This document shows, in pieces, positions 1 to 5,500 of a stretch of 5,500 nucleotides of DNA. How positions within the stretch are numbered: the stretch's first letter is position 1; every line of letters begins with the position of its first letter. Position numbers and translations under genes: made by a program. This DNA comes from an uncultured Clostridia bacterium. Lineage in GTDB: Bacteria > Bacillota > Clostridia > Christensenellales > Aristaeellaceae. Under the pieces are notes generated by a model, which worked only from the letters and a program-made list of their open reading frames with translations, searched no databases and had not been told where the DNA came from. The stretch covers positions 1-5,500 of the forward strand of contig CAMOIA010000120.1 in the NCBI GenBank assembly GCA_946615785.1, in the 5' to 3' direction.

Positions 1-780
1 GCGGCTGAGAACGATATCGGCAGCGGATAAAAGATGCGGCATTTCGTCTGTCACAAATTCAAACTGCCTGTACGCGGGATGATTCAGCAGCGTCTCATCC
101 AGATTTCCTTTTCCGGTCAGATGCACAACATCAAAGCGTTTGGTGATTTCCGGCAGCGCTTCCCGCAGCGCTTTGTTGACGCTCTGCGCGCCGAGCGAAC
201 CGCCCGTCATAAGCAGGATCGGTCTGCTGCCGTCAAACCCTGAAAGCCTCAGCCCTTCCTGACGGCTGCCCTCGAACAGCGCCTCTCTGAGCGGCGTTCC
301 CGTATGGACGCCCTTTTCCCCCATCGCTTTCGCGCACTCGGGGAAAGTGCAGGCGATCTTCCTGGCATATTTGACGCACAGCCTGTTGGCAAGGCCCGGC
401 GTCAGATCGCTTTCATGACAGAGTACGGGCACGCCTGCCCTGTATGCGCCGCGGACGACGGGAACGGCAACGAAACCGCCCTTGCTGAAGCAGACGTCCG
501 GCTTTAATTCTTTCATCAATCGGTCGGCCTGAAAACAGCCTTTCAGCACCTTGAACGCGTCACTGACGTTTTTCAGATCGAAATACCTGCGCAGCTTGCC
601 GCTTTCGACAGCGTGGTAGGTAATGCCGTCCATTTTTTCCATCATCGTGCGCTCAATGCCGTCGGGCGTGCCGACATAATGTATCTCATACCCCGCGCTA
701 AGAAGATGCGGGATCAATGCAAGGTGCGGAGTGACGTGTCCTGCGGTTCCTCCGCCCGTCAGTACGATTCGTTTCATCAT
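1..780 (-). CDS. murG: MurG, lipid II-forming N-acetylglucosaminyltransferase (C-terminus cut by window edge)
   Basis: MurG transfers GlcNAc from UDP-GlcNAc to undecaprenyl-pyrophosphoryl-MurNAc-pentapeptide (lipid I), giving lipid II at the inner face of the membrane. Reading the reverse complement from 780 gives 260 uninterrupted codons running off the left edge; full-length MurG is about 355-370 residues, so about 100 are missing, including most of the UDP-GlcNAc-binding C-terminal domain. Seen directly: the N-terminal glycine-rich loop GGGTAGHVTP (residues 9-18), SKGGF (99-103), HESDLTPGLAN (122-132), GTPLR (161-165) and GGSLGAQSVNKAL (193-205), all MurG signatures in the right order. The wording (TAGHVTP, GKLRRYFDLKN) resembles the clostridial form as I know it. 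Tandem ATG codons (780-778 and 777-775) follow an AAAGGATGG ribosome binding site at 793-785; either Met could start. It is the first gene of its transcript, divergent from nfeD, not within a visible ftsW-murG-murC order. No frameshift seen. Confidence 0.95.
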   Translation of the reverse strand, partial: MMKRIVLTGGGTAGHVTPHLALIPHLLSAGYEIHYVGTPDGIERTMMEKMDGITYHAVESGKLRRYFDLKNVSDAFKVLKGCFQADRLMKELKPDVCFSKGGFVAVPVVRGAYRAGVPVLCHESDLTPGLANRLCVKYARKIACTFPECAKAMGEKGVHTGTPLREALFEGSRQEGLRLSGFDGSRPILLMTGGSLGAQSVNKALREALPEITKRFDVVHLTGKGNLDETLLNHPAYRQFEFVTDEMPHLLSAADIVLSR

Positions 781-813
781 GTGCCCATCCTTTCGATCAA
801 TCGTGCAAAAGTG

Positions 814-822
814 AGTATATCA
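814..822 (-). promoter_or_regulatory. Probable extended -10 promoter for murG
   Basis: On the minus strand this reads TGATATACT, that is a TGn extension followed by TATACT (819-814), five of six matches to TATAAT. No good -35 box lies 16-18 bases upstream (TGTTCT at 17 bases), which extended -10 promoters can tolerate. The predicted start would be near 807, leaving a leader of about 27 bases before the murG ATG at 780. Inferred from motif only. Confidence 0.5.
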
Positions 823-893
823 CCAATTGAGCAGAAAGAACAGCAAAAACGCAAATTTCCGCCCGCAGACAGGCTTTGTTCCCCGAACAGACG

Positions 894-923
894 TTGACGC
901 GGAAAAAAGCATCGTGTTATGAT
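894..923 (+). promoter_or_regulatory. Probable sigma-A type promoter for the nfeD-floA operon
   Basis: A -35 box TTGACG (894-899, five of six) is separated by 18 bases from a -10 box TATGAT (918-923, five of six), and the -10 box carries an upstream TG at 915-916, making it an extended -10. This is the best promoter-like arrangement in the intergenic region. Transcription would start near 930, giving a leader of about 120 bases before the nfeD start codon at 1053, which is long for a simple operon. Confidence 0.6.
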
Positions 924-1024
924 AATCATGCGACCGTTCATCATAGATTCCAGTGACATTTTGAACAGGAAAACGCTGTTTTGGAGCAAAAGCAGATGCA
1001 TTTCCTTGTAAATACATGTATACT

Positions 1025-1050
1025 GGGATCAGAAGAAAGGAGATGATCTC
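1025..1050 (+). promoter_or_regulatory. nfeD ribosome binding site in the loop of a possible hairpin
   Basis: The ribosome binding site AAAGGAGATGATC (1036-1048) matches the 16S rRNA 3' end complement over nearly its whole length and sits 10 bases (counted from GGAG) before the ATG at 1053. GGGATCA at 1025-1031 can pair with TGATCTC at 1044-1050 (seven pairs, one G-U), placing AAAGGAG in a 12-base loop. Formation of this hairpin is inference; the pairing side at 1044-1050 is itself part of the extended Shine-Dalgarno match, so the complementarity may be incidental. Confidence 0.4.
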
Positions 1051-1052
1051 GC

Positions 1053-1559
1053 ATGAACGCATTCCTGCAATTTTTAGCAGATAATATTCCGCTTCTCATC
1101 GCGATGCTTGTGGGCGTCGGACTTCTTGTGGTCGAGGTATTTTTGCCAGGCTTTGGCGTTCCAGGTCTTGCGGGAGCCGGACTGATGATTGCCAGTATCT
1201 TCATTGTCTGGACGAATTACGGTGCCTTGGCCGGCATCTGGATGACATTGGCTGCCGTTGTTCTGATGAGTATCGCCATCACCTTCTCGCTTCGTTCTGC
1301 CTCAAAGGGCGCCTTCTTCCGGCGCTGGGGACTGAAAGAGCTCGAAAAAGAGCGTGCGAAGGAAGATATGCAATACCTTGTCGGAAAAATGGGTGTCGCC
1401 GCCACACCGCTTCGTCCGGCCGGCATCGCTGAATTCGACGGCGTAAGGCTCGACGTCGTTGCGTCCGGCCAGTTTATACCGGCAGGAACGAAGCTTACGA
1501 TCCAGAAGGTTGAGGGAAGCCGAATCGTTGTCAATCCAATTGAACAGGCGGACGCCTGA
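1053..1559 (+). CDS. NfeD-like membrane protein, short form with OB-fold tail
   Basis: The 168-residue product fits the short NfeD class: membrane segments at about residues 12-30, 36-53 and 57-79, then a soluble OB-fold-like beta domain at about 109-161. The segment EVFLPGFGVPGLAG (28-41), joining the first two membrane helices, is the family hallmark. A basic, charged linker (RSASKGAFFRRW, then KELEKERAKED) follows the third helix. There is no ClpP-like serine protease domain, which long NfeD proteins carry. Short NfeD proteins are usually encoded next to flotillins and are thought to interact with them in the membrane; that partner gene follows after 15 bases here. In Bacillus subtilis the equivalent pair is yqeZ-yqfA, although YqeZ is the long form. 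The start is set by the strong ribosome binding site at 1036-1042. First gene of a likely five-gene operon. Confidence 0.88.
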   Translation: MNAFLQFLADNIPLLIAMLVGVGLLVVEVFLPGFGVPGLAGAGLMIASIFIVWTNYGALAGIWMTLAAVVLMSIAITFSLRSASKGAFFRRWGLKELEKERAKEDMQYLVGKMGVAATPLRPAGIAEFDGVRLDVVASGQFIPAGTKLTIQKVEGSRIVVNPIEQADA

Positions 1560-1574
1560 TAAGGAGGGGATTTC

Positions 1575-2591
1575 ATGTCCGGAAGCACTTTGATGATTCT
1601 GATCATCGCACTCGCAGTACTGGTCATTCTGCTCGTCTTCTTCCATTATGTACCGATTGGACTGTGGATCACAGCCATGGCAAGCGGCGTGCCTGTCAGC
1701 ATTTCCTCCCTCATCGGGATGGGCTTCAGGCGCATTCCGCCCCAGAAAATCGTAAATGCCTACATTCAGGGCCGAAAAGCCGATCTGGACGTCACGACCG
1801 ACATGCTTGAAACGCACTACCTGGCCAAAGGCAATGTCGAAAGAGTGATCAACGCTCTGATCAGCGCCAAACAGGCGGGAATCAACCTTTCCTTTGAAAC
1901 GGCAAGGGCCATCGACCTGGCCGGCCGCGACGTTCTGCAGGCCGTGCAGATGAGCGTTCTTCCCAAAGTCATCGAGACGCCCCCTGTGGCTGCCATTGCG
2001 CAGAACGGCATCGAACTTCGCGTCAAAGCCCGTGTGACCGTGCGGACCAATATCGAGCACCTGGTCGGCGGCGCCGGAGAAGAAACCATCATCGCGCGTG
2101 TCGGCGAGGGCATCGTCACCACCATCGGTTCCTCAAGCAGTCACAAATCCGTGCTGGAAAACCCTGACCTGATCAGCCAGACCGTGCTGAACAAAGGCCT
2201 TGACGCCGGCACCGCTTATGAGATTCTTTCCATCGATATCGCGGATATCGACGTGGGCCGCAACATTGGCGCGCAGCTGCAGATGGACCAGGCCGAAGCC
2301 GATCGCAGGATCGCGCAGGCCAAAGCCGAAGAAAGAAGGGCCATGGCTGTTGCGAAAGAACAGGAAATGAAGGCTTCCGTGCAGGAGATGCGCGCAAAAG
2401 TGGTCGAAGCAGAAGCGCAGGTCCCTGCCGCCATGGCGGAAGCGCTGCGTGAAGGCCGGCTCGGAATCATGGATTACTACCAGATGCAGAACACCATTGC
2501 TGATACGGAAATGCGGACGGGTATCGCAAAGGCCGCGACGCCCGAGCAGGCCGCACCGCATACCAAGAAAACGCCGGAAGCGAACCATTGA
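1575..2591 (+). CDS. floA: Flotillin-like protein FloA
   Basis: FloA is a membrane scaffold of the SPFH (stomatin/prohibitin/flotillin/HflK) group that forms clusters in the bacterial membrane and affects fluidity and the assembly of membrane complexes. The 338 residues match the family length (B. subtilis FloA is about 331). Seen: a hydrophobic anchor at 5-23 followed by a second hydrophobic stretch at about 27-50 (probably a membrane-embedded hairpin), FRRIPP at 51-56, the SPFH/PHB domain to about 230, an Ala/Glu/Lys-rich coiled coil at about 235-290 (repeats of QAKAEERRAMA type), and the conserved GIMDYYQMQNTIADTEMR region (297-314) that identifies FloA rather than FloT. The final 20 or so residues are Pro/Ala/Lys-rich and look disordered. 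The start follows AAGGAGG (1561-1567) by seven bases. Lies between its usual partner nfeD and an unrecognised small gene. Confidence 0.95.
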   Translation: MSGSTLMILIIALAVLVILLVFFHYVPIGLWITAMASGVPVSISSLIGMGFRRIPPQKIVNAYIQGRKADLDVTTDMLETHYLAKGNVERVINALISAKQAGINLSFETARAIDLAGRDVLQAVQMSVLPKVIETPPVAAIAQNGIELRVKARVTVRTNIEHLVGGAGEETIIARVGEGIVTTIGSSSSHKSVLENPDLISQTVLNKGLDAGTAYEILSIDIADIDVGRNIGAQLQMDQAEADRRIAQAKAEERRAMAVAKEQEMKASVQEMRAKVVEAEAQVPAAMAEALREGRLGIMDYYQMQNTIADTEMRTGIAKAATPEQAAPHTKKTPEANH

Positions 2592-2612
2592 ACCTCCGGG
2601 AGATGATCTGAC

Positions 2613-3071
2613 ATGTTTGAGATCGTATTCAGCTGGCTGTTACCCTTGCTTCTGATCAGTCTGATCGTTTCCAGGACTGCGAAAAAGAACAAAGAGGCAA
2701 ATGCCCGGAAGGCTGCGCAGGTGCAAAAAACCCCAGCGGCGCCTGCGCCGCCTCCCCCGGCCAATCGGCCGGCGGCGCAAACAACGCAGGTGCCGAATGC
2801 AGACCTGCGGCGGTTTGAAAGCCTGGAAGGAAAAGCCTGGCTCGATGAACCTGAAGATCCAAGGGAACGGGCTCGTCTGATTGAAGCTGCCCAGGAAGGC
2901 GAGGATCCCTGTCATGCCAACCTGTTTTCCGCACCAGCAGAAAACAATAAGACGGAAACCCACGTCGAACATGAAAACAACGAATGGGTCCGTGCCATCG
3001 TGATGAGCGAAATCATGAAACGGCCATGCGAACGGCAGGCCTTTCCGGGAAGATTTGGAGGCCACAGATAA
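2613..3071 (+). CDS. Unrecognised 152-residue membrane-anchored protein in the floA operon
   Basis: I do not recognise this protein. Residues 1-19 form one hydrophobic segment (FEIVFSWLLPLLLISLIVS), followed at once by a basic stretch RTAKKNK (21-27), predicting an N-terminal anchor with the rest in the cytoplasm. Residues 33-62 are a low-complexity Ala/Pro/Gln linker (including PAAPAPPPPA), then comes an acidic part (77-100, LDEPEDPRERARLIEAAQEGEDP), and a C-terminal segment EWVRAIVMSEIMKRPCERQAF (124-144; helical in appearance) that looks the most constrained. A signal peptide is an alternative to an anchor, but no cleavage motif is evident. GGGAG (2598-2602) precedes the ATG by 10 bases; the gene starts 21 bases after floA. 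Its TAA (3069-3071) shares one base with the ATG of the response regulator, implying coupled translation. It is not the small YqfB protein that follows floA in B. subtilis. Reality as a gene: good (ribosome binding site, packing); function unknown. Confidence 0.8.
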   Translation: MFEIVFSWLLPLLLISLIVSRTAKKNKEANARKAAQVQKTPAAPAPPPPANRPAAQTTQVPNADLRRFESLEGKAWLDEPEDPRERARLIEAAQEGEDPCHANLFSAPAENNKTETHVEHENNEWVRAIVMSEIMKRPCERQAFPGRFGGHR

Positions 3072-3826
3072 TGGAAACGCAGGCGATCAGAGTCATGCTT
3101 GCGGATGATGAGCCGGGAATCCGGCTCATCCTTCGTAAAAAGATTGAAAAAACTCCCGGTTTTTCGATCGTCGCAGAAGCGAAGGACGGCAAGGAAGCGA
3201 TCGAAAAATTTGATCAGCTGCGCCCCGACGTGGTCTTTCTGGACGTGGATATGCCGGAGATTTCCGGGATCGACTGTGCCAGGATCATTCAGGACAAGAA
3301 TCCAAAGTGCGTCCTCATCTTCGCCACCGGCCATGAAGAATATATGAGCGAAGCCTTCGAGGTGTATGCCTTCGATTATCTTGTCAAGCCCTTCAACATG
3401 GCAAGGCTCGAAGGAACCTTGCAAAGGATACTGGACAGAAATACGCAAAAAGAGCATCTTCTCAGCCCCAAGGCACTGGAAAGCATGAAAAAACGCCCTT
3501 CCAGGCTGCTCCTGCACCACAAGGACGGCGTTACGTTTCTGGATCCTTCGGAAATCATTCTGATCCAGCGCGAAGAAAGGGCCACTGTGCTGTATACCAC
3601 AAATGAAGGCCGGTACGTGATTCCCGATACGATGCAGGAAATCGAAGCCCGTCTCGATCCCAACCTGTTTTTCCGCTGCCATAAGAGCTATATTGTCAAT
3701 ATCCAGTATATCCGCGATATTACGCCCTACGGCCGCTGGACCTATGTGGTTCAGCTGGAGGGGACAAAGCATGATGCCCTGATTACCCATGACAATTATG
3801 AGGAACTGGAGAAAAGGTTTTCATAA
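3071..3826 (+). CDS. LytTR-family response regulator (REC-LytTR), no adjacent kinase
   Basis: A 251-residue DNA-binding response regulator of the LytR/AlgR (LytTR) class. The receiver domain spans about 5-122 with all expected residues: acidic pair D12-D13, phosphoacceptor D58 (VFLDVDMPEISG), T86 (ATGHEEY), and K106 in DYLVKPF. A linker of about 20 residues leads to the LytTR domain (about 146-250) with the signature FFRCHKSYIVN at 200-210. Such proteins bind pairs of short direct repeats upstream of target genes and often control cell-envelope, competence or signalling functions. The start at 3071 is chosen because GGAGG (3057-3061) lies nine bases upstream and the ATG overlaps the preceding stop; the frame is open further upstream to an ATG at 2984, but that would add 29 residues before the receiver domain and overlap the previous gene by 88 bases. 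No histidine kinase is encoded anywhere in the window, so its partner is unknown. Confidence 0.93.
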   Translation: METQAIRVMLADDEPGIRLILRKKIEKTPGFSIVAEAKDGKEAIEKFDQLRPDVVFLDVDMPEISGIDCARIIQDKNPKCVLIFATGHEEYMSEAFEVYAFDYLVKPFNMARLEGTLQRILDRNTQKEHLLSPKALESMKKRPSRLLLHHKDGVTFLDPSEIILIQREERATVLYTTNEGRYVIPDTMQEIEARLDPNLFFRCHKSYIVNIQYIRDITPYGRWTYVVQLEGTKHDALITHDNYEELEKRFS

Positions 3827-3836
3827 GGAGTGTGCC

Positions 3837-5111
3837 ATGCAAACAACGGAAGCTGCCCAAAGGGCCAAACAAGCGTCAAGAAGCATGCTCAGCGCCACCC
3901 ATGATGAAAGAAATCTGCTGCTTGAAAAGCTGAAAGCCTTGTTGATTGAAAAGCAGGAAGCCATTTACGACGCCAACCGGCAGGATCTGACCGATGCGCA
4001 GAGCGAGCAGCTTGCCGCTCCCCTTCTGAAGCGCCTGAAATTTGACCAAGGAAAGCTGCACAGCCTGTGCGAAGGTCTGGACAGCCTCATCAGGCTTCCG
4101 GATCCCCTTTCCAAAGTTGATCTTCGCCGCGAAATCACGCCCGGTCTGGTGCTTGAAAGGCACGCGTGTCCGATCGGCGTCATCGGCGTCATTTTTGAAA
4201 GCCGTCCCGACGCGCTGATCCAGATCGGCTCCCTCTGCATCAAAAGCGGAAATGCTTTTCTTTTAAAAGGAGGACGCGAGGCACTGAACACCAACCGCGT
4301 CCTGATCGGTCTGATTCAGGAAGCCGGGAAGGACATTTTGCCCGATGGTTTCTGTGCGCTCCTTGAAACCCGGGAGGACGTACAGTCGCTCCTGTCCCTG
4401 GATCATCTGATTGATCTCATTGTTCCGCGCGGCAGCAATGCCTTTATCCGGTACATCATGGAAAACACGAAGATTCCGGTCATGGGACATGCCGACGGCA
4501 TCTGCCACACCTATATCGACCGCGACGCGGATACGGATATGGCCGTTCAGGTAACTGTGGACGCAAAATGTCAGGCCCTGGCCGTATGCAACGCAACCGA
4601 AACCCTGCTTGTGCACGCCGATGCCGCCGAGCGCATTCTGCCGCCGCTGTTTGCGGCTCTGATCGACCGTGGCGTCGAGCTGAGAGGGTGTGAACGCACG
4701 CGCCGGATTTGTGCGTGCAAGCCTGCCGAAGAAGCCGACTGGCGAACCGAGTATCTTGACGCCATCCTTTCCGTGAAGATCGTAGACAGCCTTGAAGAGG
4801 CTATCTGGCATATCAACACCTATGGCTCGCATCATACAGACGCCATCATTACCGAAAACGATGCTGCGGCTGCCCGTTTTATGCAGCTTGTCGACAGTGC
4901 AGGCGTATACCGCAACTGCTCGACGCGCTTTGCCGACGGTTACCGATATGGCTTCGGAGCCGAGGTTGGCATCTCCACCGGAAAACTGCACGCAAGAGGT
5001 CCTGTGGGTGTGGAAGGCCTTTGCACCTATAAATACCTGCTGTGCGGAAGCGGACAGACGGTAAGTCAAATGCAGGATGGAACCTGCAGGTATACGCACA
5101 AGGACCTGTAA
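3837..5111 (+). CDS. proA: Gamma-glutamyl phosphate reductase (glutamate-5-semialdehyde dehydrogenase)
   Basis: ProA reduces gamma-glutamyl phosphate with NADPH to glutamate-5-semialdehyde, which cyclises to pyrroline-5-carboxylate, the second step of proline synthesis from glutamate; cytoplasmic. The 424 residues match the usual 415-430. Seen: PIGVIGVIFESRPDAL (112-127), LKGGREALNTNR (143-154), IVPRGSNAFIRYI (195-207), VMGHADGICH (215-224), the catalytic cysteine C251 in VCNATETLLVH, and STRFADGYRYGFGAEVGIS (362-380) followed by KLHARGPVGVEGL (383-395). The last wording is like the longer ProA forms related to plant P5CS (inference). Starting at 3837 uses AAGGAG (3825-3830) six bases upstream; the frame is open to an ATG at 3789, but that would overlap the response regulator by 38 bases. 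The protein is rich in cysteine (14). The gene begins 10 bases after the regulator, so it is probably co-transcribed. proB, its usual neighbour, is not in the window. Confidence 0.97.
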   Translation: MQTTEAAQRAKQASRSMLSATHDERNLLLEKLKALLIEKQEAIYDANRQDLTDAQSEQLAAPLLKRLKFDQGKLHSLCEGLDSLIRLPDPLSKVDLRREITPGLVLERHACPIGVIGVIFESRPDALIQIGSLCIKSGNAFLLKGGREALNTNRVLIGLIQEAGKDILPDGFCALLETREDVQSLLSLDHLIDLIVPRGSNAFIRYIMENTKIPVMGHADGICHTYIDRDADTDMAVQVTVDAKCQALAVCNATETLLVHADAAERILPPLFAALIDRGVELRGCERTRRICACKPAEEADWRTEYLDAILSVKIVDSLEEAIWHINTYGSHHTDAIITENDAAAARFMQLVDSAGVYRNCSTRFADGYRYGFGAEVGISTGKLHARGPVGVEGLCTYKYLLCGSGQTVSQMQDGTCRYTHKDL

Positions 5112-5137
5112 CCTGTTTTTCTTTCTTTTCACAATAA

Positions 5138-5172
5138 ACAGCGCCCCTTTCCTTTTCGGATTGGGGCGCTGT
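5138..5172. terminator. Bidirectional rho-independent terminator between proA and the EF-G family gene
   Basis: ACAGCGCCCC (5138-5147) pairs perfectly with GGGGCGCTGT (5163-5172); TCC/GGA (5150-5152 with 5158-5160) can extend the stem inward past an internal loop. On the minus strand the stem is followed by TTTATTGT, a fair T-tract, serving the leftward EF-G family gene. On the plus strand the following bases (AATTCTGC) are only weakly T-rich, so termination of proA is likely but less certain. The position between two convergent stop codons supports the call. Confidence 0.85.
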
Positions 5173-5196
5173 AATTCTGCTGATGTAAACTCTGGA

Positions 5197-5500
5197 TTAT
5201 TCTTCTTCGTCGTCCTCGATCTGGGCATTCTCGATGATCTTCTTGGCGACGTCCTGAGGCACTTCCTCATAGCGTTCAAAGCGCATGGTGAAGTACCCTC
5301 TCGCCTGGGTCATGGAACGAAGATCGGTCGCATATTTGAACATTTCAGCCTGCGGCGCTTCCGCGGTCACGCGCTGGAGACCATTGATCTGATCCATACC
5401 CAGAATCCGGCCGCGGCGTTTGTTCATATCGCCCATGATATCGCCCATGTATTCATCCGGAACAAAAACTTCCTCGTGCATGATCGGCTCAAGGAGCACC
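5197..5500 (-). CDS. Elongation factor G family GTPase, C-terminal part (N-terminus beyond window edge)
   Basis: The last 101 codons of an EF-G family protein enter from the right edge; base 5500 belongs to an incomplete codon. The segment covers most of domain V: LLEPIMHEEVFVPDEYMGD at the start, MNKRRGRILGM, AEMFKYATDLRSMTQARG and YEEVPQDVAKKII, all in EF-G order. EF-G drives tRNA-mRNA translocation on the ribosome and, with RRF, ribosome recycling. Several positions depart from the main FusA wording: QRVTAEAPQAEMF where the standard protein usually has VPLAEMFGYAT, and MTQARGYFTMRF where SLTQGRG is common. I therefore favour a second, EF-G-like paralogue (sometimes called FusA2), but the GTPase domain needed to decide is out of view. 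The tail IEDDEEE is strongly acidic. The GTG at 5499 is an internal valine codon, not a start. Confidence 0.88.
   Translation of the reverse strand, partial: VLLEPIMHEEVFVPDEYMGDIMGDMNKRRGRILGMDQINGLQRVTAEAPQAEMFKYATDLRSMTQARGYFTMRFERYEEVPQDVAKKIIENAQIEDDEEE

Noticed and set aside
34..897. Short plus-strand open frames opposite murG and in the intergenic region
   Set aside because: The minus-strand murG frame carries every family motif; these frames have no ribosome binding site or recognisable content.
1019..1024. TATACT as a second -10 box close to nfeD
   Set aside because: No -35 box at 16-19 bases and no TGn extension; a start there would fall almost on the ribosome binding site.
1302..2060. 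Open frame of 252 codons on the minus strand across nfeD and floA
   Set aside because: It is antisense to two well-supported genes and crosses their junction; the translation is His/Asp-rich and unlike any domain I know.
2599..2609. Eleven-base repeat GGAGATGATCT shared with 1039-1049
   Set aside because: Both copies sit at ribosome binding sites and are explained by extended complementarity to the 16S rRNA 3' end, not by a mobile or regulatory repeat.
2984..3070. Upstream start for the response regulator, adding 29 residues
   Set aside because: The added residues do not belong to a receiver domain, would overlap the previous gene, and the ATG at 3071 has GGAGG at proper spacing.
2912..3790. 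Long open frame of 292 codons on the minus strand opposite the response regulator
   Set aside because: It lies wholly antisense to a gene with unmistakable REC and LytTR motifs, has no recognisable domain and no convincing ribosome binding site; it is a by-product of codon bias.
3789..3836. Upstream start for proA, adding 16 residues
   Set aside because: It would lie inside the response regulator gene and lacks a ribosome binding site; AAGGAG at 3825-3830 supports the ATG at 3837.
4263..5279. Open frame of 338 codons on the minus strand opposite proA and reaching into the EF-G family gene
   Set aside because: It crosses the terminator hairpin and overlaps two clear genes, and its translation shows no family motif.

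Overview
The window looks like chromosomal housekeeping DNA from a moderately GC-rich (roughly mid-50s percent by eye) low-redox member of the Bacillota, plausibly a clostridial or Negativicutes-type anaerobe. The reasons are strong AAGGAG-type ribosome binding sites before every gene, the paired nfeD-floA genes typical of Bacillota, a MurG whose wording is of the clostridial kind, and promoters of sigma-A type with extended -10 elements. I cannot name the genus from sequence alone.

Layout. Positions 1-780 (minus strand) hold the first 260 codons of murG, the lipid II-forming glycosyltransferase; its C-terminal third lies beyond the left edge. Positions 781-1052 are a divergent control region with a likely promoter for murG on the minus strand and one for the rightward genes on the plus strand. 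Positions 1053-5111 carry five tightly packed plus-strand genes that read as one operon: a short NfeD-like membrane protein, the flotillin FloA, an unrecognised 152-residue membrane-anchored protein, a REC-LytTR response regulator, and proA (gamma-glutamyl phosphate reductase). Gaps are 15, 21, -1 and 10 bases. A GC-rich hairpin at 5138-5172 sits between proA and a convergent minus-strand gene and can serve both as terminator. Positions 5197-5500 (minus strand) hold the C-terminal about 101 codons of an elongation factor G family protein, most likely a paralogue rather than the main EF-G.

How the genes may work together. NfeD and FloA are known partners in bacterial membrane microdomains. Here the pair is followed directly by a small membrane-anchored protein of unknown function, whose stop codon overlaps the start of a LytTR response regulator that has no histidine kinase beside it. 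That nfeD-floA-orf-lytTR block is the part of the window most worth a second look. The link to proA is by co-transcription only; no functional link is evident. I found no mobile element, CRISPR array, tRNA, rRNA or clear riboswitch.
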